Of a DNA stretch of 64,000 nt, positions 1 through 9,397 are shown one piece after another; within the stretch, counting starts at the first letter, position 1; the number at the start of each line of letters is the position of its first letter. This stretch comes from Nitrospira sp. MA-1 (GTDB lineage: Bacteria; Nitrospirota; Nitrospiria; Nitrospirales; UBA8639). The stretch covers positions 310,001-374,000 of the forward strand of contig JAQJDB010000007.1 in assembly GCA_032139905.1 (NCBI GenBank), in the 5' to 3' direction. The position numbers and the translations under genes were made by a program. The notes under the pieces are model-generated. The model searched no databases and was not told the DNA's origin. It saw only the letters and a list, made by a program, of their open reading frames with translations.

Positions 1-179
1 TGAGCACGGGTAATCGCAACCTGGGCCACCCCGATGGGTGGGACACGGGTTTGAAGATGAAGATAATGATCCTGTGTCGTGAGTAAATAGTTCCACTATC
101 CGGGGTCGAGAATGTGGGGTACAGGGAAGGTCGGCAACGGAGGTCTAATGAGATGGAGGGGAAGACAATGCCGGATCGT

Positions 180-1094
180 TTACTCCTGCCAATCGAATCC
201 GGAGGCTCGTGCCAATTCCTGTGGGGTCTTGAGTCCGGTTAACCGTCGTTCTCCAATAATCCAGGTTGGGTATGTTTTGATGTCGGCCTTGAAGCAGGGG
301 GCGGTGAGACCGCTTCCTCTTCCGCCCGAACTGCATTCCACATATGGGAGCCGTTTAGCTGATGAGAGAAATGTGGCTTTCTGTTCCTGGCAACGAGGGC
401 ACCAATAGGCGCCATAAAACTTGGCGCCGGTGTCATTGAGATGGATGGCGAGTGCCTGCAGTTGCGGATCTTCAGGGCCTGCCGCCGGGTCAAACCAACC
501 TCCATAGTGCAGGTGGAGCCCGCCAACGATGAGTAGTCCAACCACGACTGCCTCTTTCAACGACTTCGTCCAATTGGGAGGACGTTGAATGAGAGCGAGA
601 CCCAGTATGGTCGTGATGATGGCAAATGAAGTCAGGCAATAGGGACAGGTGGCTTCGATCTCCATGACCGAGACGATGGTCAGGTAGGCGCTAACCGCGA
701 ATCCACTCATGGCCACGTAAATCAACGCCGATCCGCTACCGGACTGGCCGCGGCCGGACCACACCAACCCCGCGATTACCATATAGGTCACGAAACCCCA
801 CAAGGCCATGGGAATTCCCAGAAATGTAGCCCATCGGCTGCTCTGCACAATGTCACAGCCCGAACCCTCGCTGCAAAATGCCGGGTGAACCTCGAATGAT
901 GCCGTATAGGTCAGGTAGGCGGTTAACATCAGTCCGGCACCGGCCAGGATGATGAGGAGAAGATCGATTAGGGTTTTCGAACCTGAGTGCAGGGAAGCCG
1001 GAGTGTTCGATGTCTTTCTTGGAGCTTCGGTGTCGACTGAGTGTTTTTGTCTTTTTGATTTTGCCATAGCGCGACTCGTGAAAGAGTGTATCAT
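180..1094 (-). CDS. VKOR family protein fused to a thioredoxin-like domain
   Basis: A 304-residue membrane protein, probably a disulfide-generating quinone reductase. Vitamin K epoxide reductase homologues in bacteria reoxidise periplasmic thiol oxidases and pass electrons to quinones. Hydrophobic helices cover about residues 40-180. The VKOR loop cysteine pair is C74 and C80, and the active-site CPYC is at 150-153. The C-terminal part (about 205-304) is thioredoxin-like with a second redox pair, CPRC, at 222-225, so the electron donor and its oxidase are on one chain. The first ATG has an AGGA six bases upstream; an internal ATG at 1067 is possible but has no visible ribosome site. Family assignment is strong; the partner proteins are inferred. 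Confidence 0.9.
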   Translation of the reverse strand: MIHSFTSRAMAKSKRQKHSVDTEAPRKTSNTPASLHSGSKTLIDLLLIILAGAGLMLTAYLTYTASFEVHPAFCSEGSGCDIVQSSRWATFLGIPMALWGFVTYMVIAGLVWSGRGQSGSGSALIYVAMSGFAVSAYLTIVSVMEIEATCPYCLTSFAIITTILGLALIQRPPNWTKSLKEAVVVGLLIVGGLHLHYGGWFDPAAGPEDPQLQALAIHLNDTGAKFYGAYWCPRCQEQKATFLSSAKRLPYVECSSGGRGSGLTAPCFKADIKTYPTWIIGERRLTGLKTPQELARASGFDWQE

Positions 1095-1569
1095 GGGATT
1101 CCTGCCAATGAAATCCCGACAATCAATGTATCAGAAACTCCCGACCGTGGGTGAGACTTTTGATGAGGCCATGTCAGGCGGGTAGCCTCCAAAGATGAAT
1201 TGCTGAGCACGGGATCGAAATTTCAAACGGCTTTTGGTCCTTCAAGGTCTTGCTTGAAAAAGGGATAGGGTCGGGCCCTTGTCTGCCGTTATGTTTCAGG
1301 ATTGGATAGGGTGATAGTCTTTCGGTCATTGGTTCTGAGTGATTGGATGCCGGAGTAGGGACCTCTTAGGCTGAATATTTTTGACCCCTGATGAGCGGTG
1401 TTGAGGAGGGAAGAGGCGGGGTGCGCATAGGAGCAGGGTGAAGGTCTAGGAGGCTGCAGGAGTGCAATCCACCTTCACCCTACTCGTCCAAGGTTGGAGG
1501 CCGGTCCGTCCCTGGATGTTCTACGCTGTTCTGTTTTTCCTGGAGCCAGGAAAGGATGCATTGTTTTGG
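1095..1569. other. Intergenic gap without a recognised gene
   Basis: About 475 bases between two minus-strand genes. Open frames here are short, lack ribosome sites and show no protein-like composition. It probably holds the promoter of the VKOR gene, but no convincing -35/-10 pair stood out. Confidence 0.4.
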
Positions 1570-2121
1570 TTAATGAGTCGCATGCATTCGTTTCTCAAAA
1601 TATTCATCATACCGGTGCACAAAATCTTTGGATTCACCAAGGGGTAAATGGCACCCCCGGCAGGTCGTATAATCGACCTCCAAGCGATCGCCATTGGCAT
1701 TAAACGCTGAGTAAATCCAGTCGCCGTTTTTGAGATTCTCCGGAGCGCCTTTTCCCCATCCTGCTCCTTTTTGCATGACAAAAACCTTGGCCAATTCGGC
1801 TTTCACCAAATTTCCGTCTGCTCCTTTTTCCAAAGTTCCTTTGACATTTTTCTTGGCGTTGTAGATTGCCATCACCAATATGGATCCGTTGGTGAAGGCT
1901 TGACCTGGTTGGTTTCTGGCACTAATCGGGTTGACGTACAGGTCACGGACCGCATCGGGCTTTTGGACCCCTGATAAAAAGACGGGGAAGGATGTATAGT
2001 CTGAAGGAAATGCCAGCTCACCGTCTTTCGGCATGGCGTCAGATTGAACCGCAAGAGGCATGGTGAAAAAAGAACAGACTAGAACCACCAAGGCCGGAAA
2101 CGCGATACTCATTCTTTGCAT
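1570..2121 (-). CDS. Cytochrome P460 family c-type haem protein, exported
   Basis: A 183-residue protein with an N-terminal signal peptide (hydrophobic stretch at about residues 5-25) and one haem-binding motif CRGCH near the C-terminus (C154, C157, H158). Late placement of the haem motif in a small exported protein fits the cytochrome P460 / cytochrome c'-beta fold. Members oxidise hydroxylamine or bind NO in nitrifiers and methane oxidisers. The start at 2121 is chosen because a GGAGG lies about ten bases upstream; the open frame extends 22 codons further but without a site. A lysine cross-linked to haem defines true P460 activity and cannot be judged by reading alone. Confidence 0.82.
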   Translation of the reverse strand: MQRMSIAFPALVVLVCSFFTMPLAVQSDAMPKDGELAFPSDYTSFPVFLSGVQKPDAVRDLYVNPISARNQPGQAFTNGSILVMAIYNAKKNVKGTLEKGADGNLVKAELAKVFVMQKGAGWGKGAPENLKNGDWIYSAFNANGDRLEVDYTTCRGCHLPLGESKDFVHRYDEYFEKRMHATH

Positions 2122-2354
2122 GTTTCTTAATCCTCCTTCGCCGAACACTCGTTCGGTTGACGCAACCGGCAGATCGTGAAAAGCCAAAATTGGAAACGTC
2201 TAGACAGTGGCTCCAGCATACGATGGACCCAACAGTCCGTCTACAGATGGATACTGTCTTCTGCTACAGCGGGATGGTTTGGGATCTGTAGCCGAGTGGG
2301 TGATCGAGACGGTCTCTGTGTTATATCGATCTCTCATTTCCAGAACTTCTCGGG

Positions 2355-3101
2355 TTAGGGATATTGCGAAGGCACATGAAAATTTAATGGATTCATCGCC
2401 TGGTAGCTGACGTTCGTGCCCATTCCCGCATCGGGATCGACAAATCCATCGGCCATCCCGGTTTCGTGAAAGGTGAATGCAGACAAGGCGGTCGGGTCAC
2501 TATTGAATTGATTGACCCGTTTGGCGAATATCCGCCTGGCCGCTTCAATCCGGTCAATTTCTTCGTCCGTTCCGTATACGACAAATGGTGGATACGAACG
2601 GCAGGAATCGATTGCGGCGTAGAGGACCTGACGGAGATGCAAAAACGTATTCAGGGCGGCGTTTCCTAATTGTTGTTGTGATGCAGGGAGTGAGGCCATA
2701 AATTTGCTTCGCGCTATGCCTTCGGGGTGCTCTGCCGTAAAGATCACGGCATAATTCCGATCAAAGGCAATCGCGCCTTGGGTGACGATTCCATCGGTTA
2801 AATCCTGCAATTTGATGAAATGGACATACTGCTTGATTCTGGCTTCGCGAGATTCGGCAGGTATCCATTGTCCGGGAACCTTGCGAATGATGAGATCATG
2901 ATATTTTGCCACCTGAATCCTGATGGATCGGTCATGGCCGCTGCTTTGGCAGAGGGCAGGGCTGAAAGGGCGTGGGTCAAGTTGAAACGAAAGAATGGCT
3001 TGCTCACGGCCAAACCCCAGGCTTGGAAAGAACAAAAAGAGGACGATCAATAGGGTGAAACTGCTGGTTGGTCGGAAACATTTAAAGGAATAACTGTACA
3101 T
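2355..3101 (-). CDS. Exported protein of unknown function
   Basis: A 248-residue protein that I do not recognise. It opens with a hydrophobic stretch ending near FPSLGFG, consistent with a signal peptide. The mature part is mixed alpha/beta with no repeats and contains only scattered cysteines. The ATG at 3101 is preferred over the upstream TTG at 3131 because a GGAGG stands about ten bases before it. It lies between the P460-like cytochrome and a CSWxC small protein on the same strand and may be co-expressed with them. Confidence 0.6.
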   Translation of the reverse strand: MYSYSFKCFRPTSSFTLLIVLFLFFPSLGFGREQAILSFQLDPRPFSPALCQSSGHDRSIRIQVAKYHDLIIRKVPGQWIPAESREARIKQYVHFIKLQDLTDGIVTQGAIAFDRNYAVIFTAEHPEGIARSKFMASLPASQQQLGNAALNTFLHLRQVLYAAIDSCRSYPPFVVYGTDEEIDRIEAARRIFAKRVNQFNSDPTALSAFTFHETGMADGFVDPDAGMGTNVSYQAMNPLNFHVPSQYP

Positions 3102-3259
3102 GAGACAGTGCCTCCATTGAGTAGGTATCAAGGAATAAATTGAAAACCTGCTTGAGAGCCGGTGAGTGCTCCGGACTCTGAGGTTTGGTTCAGTTCTTCT
3201 GCGAACCCACGTCTTTCATCTTCATGAGTGAGAAAAACCAACGGGATCCAATGAGAAGC

Positions 3260-3571
3260 TTAGAAGAGGGAAAAGTGAGGCGGGGCACGAGAAGCACTGT
3301 GGTGATGTCGGAAGAGATCCGGTGCTGTAGGTTTGAAGAGGGGAAGAATGCCCAATAGAGAAAATGACCTGAGGATGTCAGCTGACAGCGTCTGAAGGCC
3401 TTGCCCGGCTTGGCACGTCCAGCTACACCAGGTGTTCCCATGAGTCTGCTGATCATGGTGCCCGTGGTGGATGTGGAGTGGAGCCGTATAGGCAAGGCCT
3501 CCAGTCACGCACAGGAAGCACATGCTGAGCATGAGAGCCGCAAACGATTGTGTGAGAGTGGTCTTCCTCAT
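3260..3571 (-). CDS. Small His-rich CSWxC/RAPP membrane protein, copy A
   Basis: A 103-residue protein, one of four divergent relatives in this window. Parts in order: an N-terminal hydrophobic segment, a His-rich stretch (IHHGHH), the motif CSWTC, a second hydrophobic segment, and a tail with SRAPP. The layout resembles small metal-associated proteins often annotated DUF2946, which commonly end in R-A/G-P-P; that link is from memory and untested. Function is unknown. Histidines followed by a cysteine pair suggest metal binding or redox sensing at the outer face of the inner membrane. An ATG at 3571 is preferred to the upstream TTG. Confidence 0.6.
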   Translation of the reverse strand: MRKTTLTQSFAALMLSMCFLCVTGGLAYTAPLHIHHGHHDQQTHGNTWCSWTCQAGQGLQTLSADILRSFSLLGILPLFKPTAPDLFRHHHSASRAPPHFSLF

Positions 3572-3682
3572 CTTGGGCCATTGCAATTGCAGCAATTTTG
3601 ATTATCTCCCCCGTCAAGCTAGCTGTTTCTTTGCAAGGTGTCTACGGACGGGTGCTCATCGATGCAACAGTTTATTCGTTGC

Positions 3683-3889
3683 TCATTGACATTCCGTGAT
3701 GGCAAAATCCCAATGGTTTTTGCGATTTTGTTGAATCAGCGCATCGATGGAATCCCGAAATATTCGTAAGCTGCCTTTTCCAATTTTCGTCGCTTTCAGA
3801 CGATCTTCTTCGACCCACCGATAGATGGTCCATCGGCTGACATTCAAGGTTTGAGCCGCTTCACCGACACGTAAAAGTTGTTTGTTCAT
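3683..3889 (-). CDS. Small helix-turn-helix DNA-binding protein (excisionase/MerR-like fold)
   Basis: A 68-residue protein whose first 50 residues match the winged helix-turn-helix of the excisionase/AlpA type (HTH_17): LLRVGEAAQTLNVSRWTIYRWVEE followed by a basic wing around KATKIGKGSLRIF is the typical layout. Such proteins act as small transcription regulators or as recombination directionality factors. No integrase is adjacent, so a regulator of the neighbouring TonB or CSWxC genes is more likely here. An AGGAG is visible just before the ATG. Confidence 0.75.
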   Translation of the reverse strand: MNKQLLRVGEAAQTLNVSRWTIYRWVEEDRLKATKIGKGSLRIFRDSIDALIQQNRKNHWDFAITECQ

Positions 3890-4125
3890 GGGTTCTCCTT
3901 CCGCAGCCTGTATGCTGTGTCATGCGATTACAGTCATGTGTTCGTGTCCGGTCACTACTATGAAAGATCCGGAACGAAATAGTTCCAACCGGGCTTCAAC
4001 ATGGTTACTTCTTGAGCGCAATACGTCGAATCAATGGAGAATGGAGATCATTGGACCATTCTGCTCACGACGAAACGATGCGCTTGGGATGTGGGTTCAG
4101 GGACGGATTCGTTGAAAATCCGAGT

Positions 4126-4488
4126 CTATCCATGAACCAAAAAACGAACGGGTGGGCCGCGAGGAGAGAATCTGTGTAAGGGCGAGGTTCGGGAAAAGAT
4201 GAATACCGGTGTCAGGGGCCAGAACATGATGGGAAAAAACAGCGCCGACCATTGAGCAATCGGACTGGCACCTGAGGCAATCTGGGCGACATGACAGGCC
4301 CACGAGCAAAGAAGAGAGAGGGATTGGGCCGGGTGGGAATGGTGAGAGGTGTTGGGATCAAGGGATCTTGAAGCACAGAACGCTCCCGCACCCAGGAGGA
4401 CGACGTGTAACCCAATGAGTAGCCCGATAAGGGCATGTGCCAATCGAGGCCCTACATTGGTGAATGGAGTTGCTGGGGTGTGGTTCAT
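4126..4488 (-). CDS. Small His-rich CSWxC/RGPP membrane protein, copy B
   Basis: A 120-residue relative of the three other CSWxC proteins in the window. It has an N-terminal transmembrane segment (about residues 15-38), a short His pair, CSWAC, a second hydrophobic segment and the tail PRGPP. The longer reading frame starting at 4530 would overlap exbD by 29 bases, so the internal ATG at 4488, just after the exbD stop, is preferred. It is immediately downstream of exbD on the same strand, which ties it to the TonB energising complex. Confidence 0.58.
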   Translation of the reverse strand: MNHTPATPFTNVGPRLAHALIGLLIGLHVVLLGAGAFCASRSLDPNTSHHSHPAQSLSLLCSWACHVAQIASGASPIAQWSALFFPIMFWPLTPVFIFSRTSPLHRFSPRGPPVRFLVHG

Positions 4489-4501
4489 GGTTTCCGGGGG
4501 A

Positions 4502-4912
4502 TTAAGATTCCGAATTGGGTTTTGTGGCAATTGCCATGTTGGAAATGCCGGCCAATCGAATGATGTCCATCACTTTTATGACCTGGCCATGGGAAACCTG
4601 TTCATCGGCGTTAATGACGACTGAAGGGTCCGAGTCGGTTTGCCGAAGGGTTGCCAGGCGGACTTCCAGTTCCGGTAGTCCAATGCGGTCCTTATTGTAG
4701 TACAGCATTCCTTCATGGGTCAGCGTGAGAGAGATTTGCTCAGGAACTTTATCCGTTGAGGAGTCGGCCGTCGGCAAATTGACCGGCATCCCATGTTGAA
4801 TGGTCATGGACAGCGTGGCGATCATAAAGAACACCAGGAGAAAGAACATCGTGTCGATCATCGGAATGATCTCGATGCGGGCCTTTTTCTGTGTGGCGGC
4901 AGGTAGTCTCAT
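4502..4912 (-). CDS. exbD: ExbD/TolR family proton-channel subunit
   Basis: A 136-residue inner-membrane protein. A single transmembrane helix follows the conserved IEIIPMIDTMFFLLVFFM stretch; its aspartate (D20) is the residue that carries protons in ExbD/TolR. The periplasmic domain shows the usual VVINADEQV segment. With ExbB it uses the proton motive force to drive TonB. It is encoded downstream of the TonB-dependent receptor and separated from exbB by about 4.5 kb, an unusual split, since exbB and exbD are normally adjacent. Confidence 0.9.
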   Translation of the reverse strand: MRLPAATQKKARIEIIPMIDTMFFLLVFFMIATLSMTIQHGMPVNLPTADSSTDKVPEQISLTLTHEGMLYYNKDRIGLPELEVRLATLRQTDSDPSVVINADEQVSHGQVIKVMDIIRLAGISNMAIATKPNSES

Positions 4913-5088
4913 GGAAATCTTAATGCCCGGTTTGTCGTTGCGAAAAGGTTAACAGATAATGTGAATGGAAATCTTTAAAATATCCGTCTTCAGTTGATAA
5001 GCCATTGGGTGTCACACCTAGAATAACGAACTAGGTGTGACAACCTCAATGTTCCGTTCCCTGAACGATTGTGTCCGGCCCGAACACA

Positions 5089-7317
5089 TTAAAACTTCCA
5101 TTCGATTCCACCAAACCCGCTGATCCCCTGACCGGGATTGAAGTATCGGCCCAGACTGTCATTGACCACGACAGCACCCGCATAAGTTTGATCGGACAGA
5201 TTTCGTCCTTCTGCGAAAAAGGACAGGTTCTTACTGTAATTATAGCCCGCCTTCAGATTGACGAGGAAATAGGCCGAGTTCTTGGCGGTATTTTCGCTGT
5301 TTACGTAATATCCGGCGAGGACCCATTCGAAATTCGGGGCGATAAAAAATCCGGCCGGATGGTCATAGCGTACCTCCCCGGCAAGCTGGTGCTCGGGCGC
5401 CCCGGGAACCCGGTTGCCGTCCTTGGCCACCAAAAATTTTTGAGTTCCATTGTCTCCTCCGCCGTACACATCATCGGTGAATTTAAATAAGGACCAGGTA
5501 TAGGCGGTACGAACGGAGATCGTGTCGCTTTGGTTTTTAGGGCCCTGAACCAGCAATCCGTTGGCTACCACCATACTGCCTCCTGCTTCAATGCCTGTGT
5601 GTCGCGTCCCTTTGGCATTTTGATAGGTCGGTTGGTTATTGATATTAAACGTCAGGATTTCCTTTTGCATTTCCAGGTTATAGAAGGTGAGGTCCCAGGT
5701 ATAGCGGTTATCCGCTGTGGAGCCTCGTGTGCCAATTTCAAACTGCCAGGCCCGTTGCGCATCCAGGTTGATGAAGGGGGTGGTGGGGACCGTGCCGTCC
5801 GGGTTGATCGATGAGGTCAATTCGACATTGATGGGGGGTTCGTACCCACGGCTGACGTTTCCGTAAATTTGCGAGGTCCCGGTGGTTTGGTACACGAACC
5901 CCATCTTTGGGATAAGAGCATTGAAATGACGTACGCCGGTATCGCTGGTATTTAAATCTCCCGTAAAGGGACTGTAGAGTTGGTTCCTGCCCTGCCGGAT
6001 GCTGTATTCCCAGCGTCCGCCTGCAATGACAAGGAAATCATCGGTTACGTTGAATTGGTCTTCCAGGTAGGTGCTGAGATTGGTCGTCTCCAACGTGAGG
6101 TTTTGGGTCTGTATTCCGCGTTTGCCCAAATTGTTGACAAAACGCCGTTGATTGGTGTCTCCGTATCGTGGTTGATTGCCGATGAGGAACTTGTTCTCAT
6201 GTCCGAAAATGGGATGTGAATTGACGTATCGAATTTCCCCTCCCACATTATAGTTATCCTGGACGATCGTTTGGAAAATAGGATGATCTACGTATTGGTA
6301 GGAATAATAGGGGATAATCTCAAAAAACTGGTGGGATGCGAATTCATTGCGATAGGCGGCCCCGACCCGGATATAACTATAGTACCGTCCCCATTTGCAG
6401 GCCTGGTTTGGCCCGCAGGAAAACGGATTGATTCCCCCCAAGGTGTTAGCCTGCCTTCGATCGGAATCCAATTGCGCTTGGGTAATCGACCCTGGGAGTG
6501 CTTCTGACACCTCGGCTCCCAGGATATAGGCGCGCACTTCCTGGTGATCGCCGATCTGAAATCCGAAGTTGGCATTTAACCGTCCGCGTGCCTGCTGGCT
6601 GTTATCCTGAAAGCCGTCCTGATGATTGCCCGAAGCGCTGATATAGTAATCGGCGGTGGTGTCCATGGTGCCGACCTTAAAGGGTTTGGTGACCTGGCCG
6701 CTGGAGACCTGTCCTGAATAGAGTCCGAAACTCCCAGCCAATCCACGCGCTTGGTAGAGGGAGGCGTTGTAGCCCGTGCGGGGCACAAAATTGATGGCTC
6801 CTCCCAGGGTATTGGCTCCATACCGGAGGGCGTTGGACCCTTTATACACCTCGATACGCTCATAGGCCATCAAGTCGATGGATTCAAAATCGGAGAATCC
6901 GTCCGCATCGCCGAAATAGATCCCGTTGATGAGAATATTAATACCACGATGATGAAAGTTGTTCCTGAGGGAAGTCCCCCGGATTTGGAATTGTCCTTCG
7001 TCGGCACCGAATCGGGATTGGAATCGCACGCCTGGAGCGAATTGAAGGACGTCGGTTAAATTGAACGCACGGGATTCCTCGATTTCTTTTTCCTCGATCA
7101 GGATGGTGCTGCTGGGCCGGCGAGCGAGTTCTTCCTTGACTACATCGATGTTTTCGATTCGTTTGGCTTCTACTGTCACAGTTGGAAGTGTTTCAATTAT
7201 TTCTTCAGCTATACCCAGAGAGGGCTCGATTAGGAGAAAGCTAATTGCCGCGCAAAACTGCAAGGCTAGTTGCATGTTTTTGATTTTCAAGTACTTTAGG
7301 TCGATCATGGATTTCAC
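5089..7317 (-). CDS. TonB-dependent outer-membrane receptor
   Basis: A 742-residue outer-membrane barrel with signal peptide, a probable TonB box around ETLPTVTVEA, a plug domain (about residues 65-170, with the characteristic QIRGTS and NTLGGAINFVPRTG segments) and a long barrel ending in an aromatic residue (GGIEWKF). Internal segments resemble the FecA/Fiu-type receptors used for metal chelates, but the ligand cannot be read from sequence. The annotated start is a GTG with AGGAAAGGA close upstream; an ATG three codons later (7308) is equally possible. Flanked by CSWxC copy C upstream and exbD downstream. Confidence 0.92.
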   Translation of the reverse strand: MKSMIDLKYLKIKNMQLALQFCAAISFLLIEPSLGIAEEIIETLPTVTVEAKRIENIDVVKEELARRPSSTILIEEKEIEESRAFNLTDVLQFAPGVRFQSRFGADEGQFQIRGTSLRNNFHHRGINILINGIYFGDADGFSDFESIDLMAYERIEVYKGSNALRYGANTLGGAINFVPRTGYNASLYQARGLAGSFGLYSGQVSSGQVTKPFKVGTMDTTADYYISASGNHQDGFQDNSQQARGRLNANFGFQIGDHQEVRAYILGAEVSEALPGSITQAQLDSDRRQANTLGGINPFSCGPNQACKWGRYYSYIRVGAAYRNEFASHQFFEIIPYYSYQYVDHPIFQTIVQDNYNVGGEIRYVNSHPIFGHENKFLIGNQPRYGDTNQRRFVNNLGKRGIQTQNLTLETTNLSTYLEDQFNVTDDFLVIAGGRWEYSIRQGRNQLYSPFTGDLNTSDTGVRHFNALIPKMGFVYQTTGTSQIYGNVSRGYEPPINVELTSSINPDGTVPTTPFINLDAQRAWQFEIGTRGSTADNRYTWDLTFYNLEMQKEILTFNINNQPTYQNAKGTRHTGIEAGGSMVVANGLLVQGPKNQSDTISVRTAYTWSLFKFTDDVYGGGDNGTQKFLVAKDGNRVPGAPEHQLAGEVRYDHPAGFFIAPNFEWVLAGYYVNSENTAKNSAYFLVNLKAGYNYSKNLSFFAEGRNLSDQTYAGAVVVNDSLGRYFNPGQGISGFGGIEWKF

Positions 7318-7416
7318 GTATCCTTTCCTGCGCGCATGAAGGGATTCAGGTCAGGCTGAACAGGGTTCTGCCCTTATGGCTGCAAAAAAATATTAAGTTG
7401 GAATCGTGGAACCTGA

Positions 7417-7761
7417 TTAAACCGGAGGGCCGCGAGCGAGAGACCGACTCAGCGTTGCCTGTGCAGGAATGACGGAAAAAAAGAAAACGAATCCGACGAT
7501 TAATAGGGTGTGGGTAAGAAGTGCGTTGTGGGTCGTGTCGGCCGAGTTCGCTTTCGAACTGACCTGACAGGCCCATGAGCAAATTGAGGAATGGGAAGTG
7601 GTGTTTTTGGAATGATGATTGATTGGAGAATGTTGGATCTCATGAGATGCCACGCAATACGTGGCTATGCTCGCCAGAGCGAGATACGCCACCGCGAAGA
7701 TGACTGAAGGGAGTGTAAGGCGGCGCGGCATCATGGGAGGGCTCGATGGCTTGTCAGGCAT
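7417..7761 (-). CDS. Small His-rich CSWxC/RGPP membrane protein, copy C
   Basis: A 114-residue member of the local CSWxC family. A hydrophobic segment (about residues 17-38) is followed by scattered histidines (SHEIQHSPINHHS), the motif CSWAC, a second hydrophobic segment and the tail ARGPPV at the very C-terminus. It stands immediately upstream of the TonB-dependent receptor and downstream of the amidohydrolase, all on one strand with short gaps. Function unknown. Confidence 0.6.
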   Translation of the reverse strand: MPDKPSSPPMMPRRLTLPSVIFAVAYLALASIATYCVASHEIQHSPINHHSKNTTSHSSICSWACQVSSKANSADTTHNALLTHTLLIVGFVFFFSVIPAQATLSRSLARGPPV

Positions 7762-7815
7762 GTTGAAGGGTTTATGGCTTGTGGTTTAAAAATCCTGTCC
7801 ATTGTAGATCGAAGA

Positions 7816-9288
7816 TTAATGCGCATGTTTGGCTGTGGCATCTGTATGGTGAGTTTCGCTCCATGACAGAGGTGACCCTTGCTTCATACGAAGGATAATG
7901 TTTTGAACCTGTTCGAAGTCTTCAAGCGGATTGCCCTGTAAAACAAGAAAACTGGCTTCATATCCCTCGTCCAATCGTCCAATTTTCCTTGAAGGAAAAA
8001 TAGTTTGAGGAGTGGTCTCACTCCACATTTTCAGTAAGGTCAGATTGTCAAAAATTCCCATGTGATGAAGGTGAAGTGCTTCCGCCAGGGAAGTTTCCGC
8101 ATGGTCGCTTCCGATGGCAATGGTGACCCCGGCCTGATGCAGTAACTTGAGGTTTTCCATCTGAATTCTCTTGGCGACCTCAAGGACATTTTTCACGGGT
8201 GGCGGTTGGTGCTCTTGGGAATTTGCAGGAGAGTGGGGATTCGCGTCCGTCTTGGTATGATGTCCTGCCGGGTGAAAGTGCTCGGCGACGGTCGTCGTGG
8301 CAATCACGGTCCGGTGTGTGGCCGCCAGTTGGGCATCTTCTTGAGTTAATCGCACGGCTGACTCTTGGTCGGGCGAAGGAAGGAACCACCCTGGGAGATG
8401 GGCGATCTCATCCACATGATTCTTGATGGCCGTTCGAAAGTCATCAACTGTTTCAATATGTGCGGAAACACGCAGGTTTTGCTGGTGCGCACGCGTGACA
8501 ATCGGCTCGATAAGCTGCGGATTCAGGCCGCTCCGAAACCCATGAGTGGCGGAGCGGGTGCCGTGTTCAAAATGTTTCGAGTCGGCAAGATAGAGCTTAA
8601 TGAAATCCGGCTTGGTCGCCATGATGGCCGGCCAGTAGGTTTCCACATCCTTCAGAGAGGAAAGAGCAAAGTAAGCTCGCCCGTTGAACCATCCTTTTTC
8701 ACGTTTGCCAATGACCGGTTCATAACGATGGGTGCGAAGTATGTCTTCGTATAGAGCAATGGGATGACCGCGTTTCCCGGTCAGACCGGCATGGGCAAAG
8801 ATCGCATCAATGGTCTCCGGTGTGTTGAGTTTTCCGTCGATTTGCTCAACAAACTCGGGAATGTCGGTGGTATTTTTTACATAAAAAATACCATCCCGGA
8901 CATAATGATTGATGACCTGATCGATGTTCCAGGCACCTTCGACGTTGTGGGTGTGGGCTTCGCCAAACGGTGGCACGACAAACCCGCCTTTCAGGTCAAT
9001 GGTCTGTTCAACAACCTTGGGCCGGAGGCGGGTAAGTGAGCCATCGACCGCATACCAGGTATCCCTGGTGAAGCCTTGTCCATCAAACCATTGGCCATTG
9101 ATAAATTCATAGGTTTTGGCAGTCTTCCGGTTGTCGAAAGATTCGATATTGGTGGTTGGTGGGGAATGAGTGGGAATGCTACATCCCATCAATCCCAGTC
9201 CACTAATGAGTAACAGGATGGTCAAAGACAACAGGGTGTATGGTGTCTGTTGACTCTGAATCCATTTTCTTTCGCCCTGAATAATCAT
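7816..9288 (-). CDS. Amidohydrolase-family lipoprotein
   Basis: A 490-residue metal-dependent hydrolase. The GEAHTHN motif supplies the first metal ligands of the amidohydrolase barrel, and a late GSDHAE segment supplies the catalytic aspartate. Before the barrel there is a hydrophobic stretch ending in LMGC, a lipobox, so it is probably lipid-anchored in the periplasm. For that reason the ATG at 9288 is chosen; longer starts would place the signal deep inside the protein and overlap exbB. A His-rich insertion (HFHPAGHH and following) is unusual. It lies between exbB and the receptor, suggesting that it processes the imported ligand. The substrate is unknown. Confidence 0.8.
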   Translation of the reverse strand: MIIQGERKWIQSQQTPYTLLSLTILLLISGLGLMGCSIPTHSPPTTNIESFDNRKTAKTYEFINGQWFDGQGFTRDTWYAVDGSLTRLRPKVVEQTIDLKGGFVVPPFGEAHTHNVEGAWNIDQVINHYVRDGIFYVKNTTDIPEFVEQIDGKLNTPETIDAIFAHAGLTGKRGHPIALYEDILRTHRYEPVIGKREKGWFNGRAYFALSSLKDVETYWPAIMATKPDFIKLYLADSKHFEHGTRSATHGFRSGLNPQLIEPIVTRAHQQNLRVSAHIETVDDFRTAIKNHVDEIAHLPGWFLPSPDQESAVRLTQEDAQLAATHRTVIATTTVAEHFHPAGHHTKTDANPHSPANSQEHQPPPVKNVLEVAKRIQMENLKLLHQAGVTIAIGSDHAETSLAEALHLHHMGIFDNLTLLKMWSETTPQTIFPSRKIGRLDEGYEASFLVLQGNPLEDFEQVQNIILRMKQGSPLSWSETHHTDATAKHAH

Positions 9289-9397
9289 GCCTGGAGGCTC
9301 CAAGCATGCTAAATGAATGAACCTTCTGAGTTTGGCTACGATTTCTCTGCTTTGTTGCTGTGGGTTGTCCATGCCGTTCGTAAGCTGAAGGTGGGAA

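Noticed and set aside
112-408. Plus-strand frame of 98 codons at the left edge
   Set aside because: It lies over the coding sequence of the VKOR fusion on the other strand, with no ribosome site and an unlikely composition.
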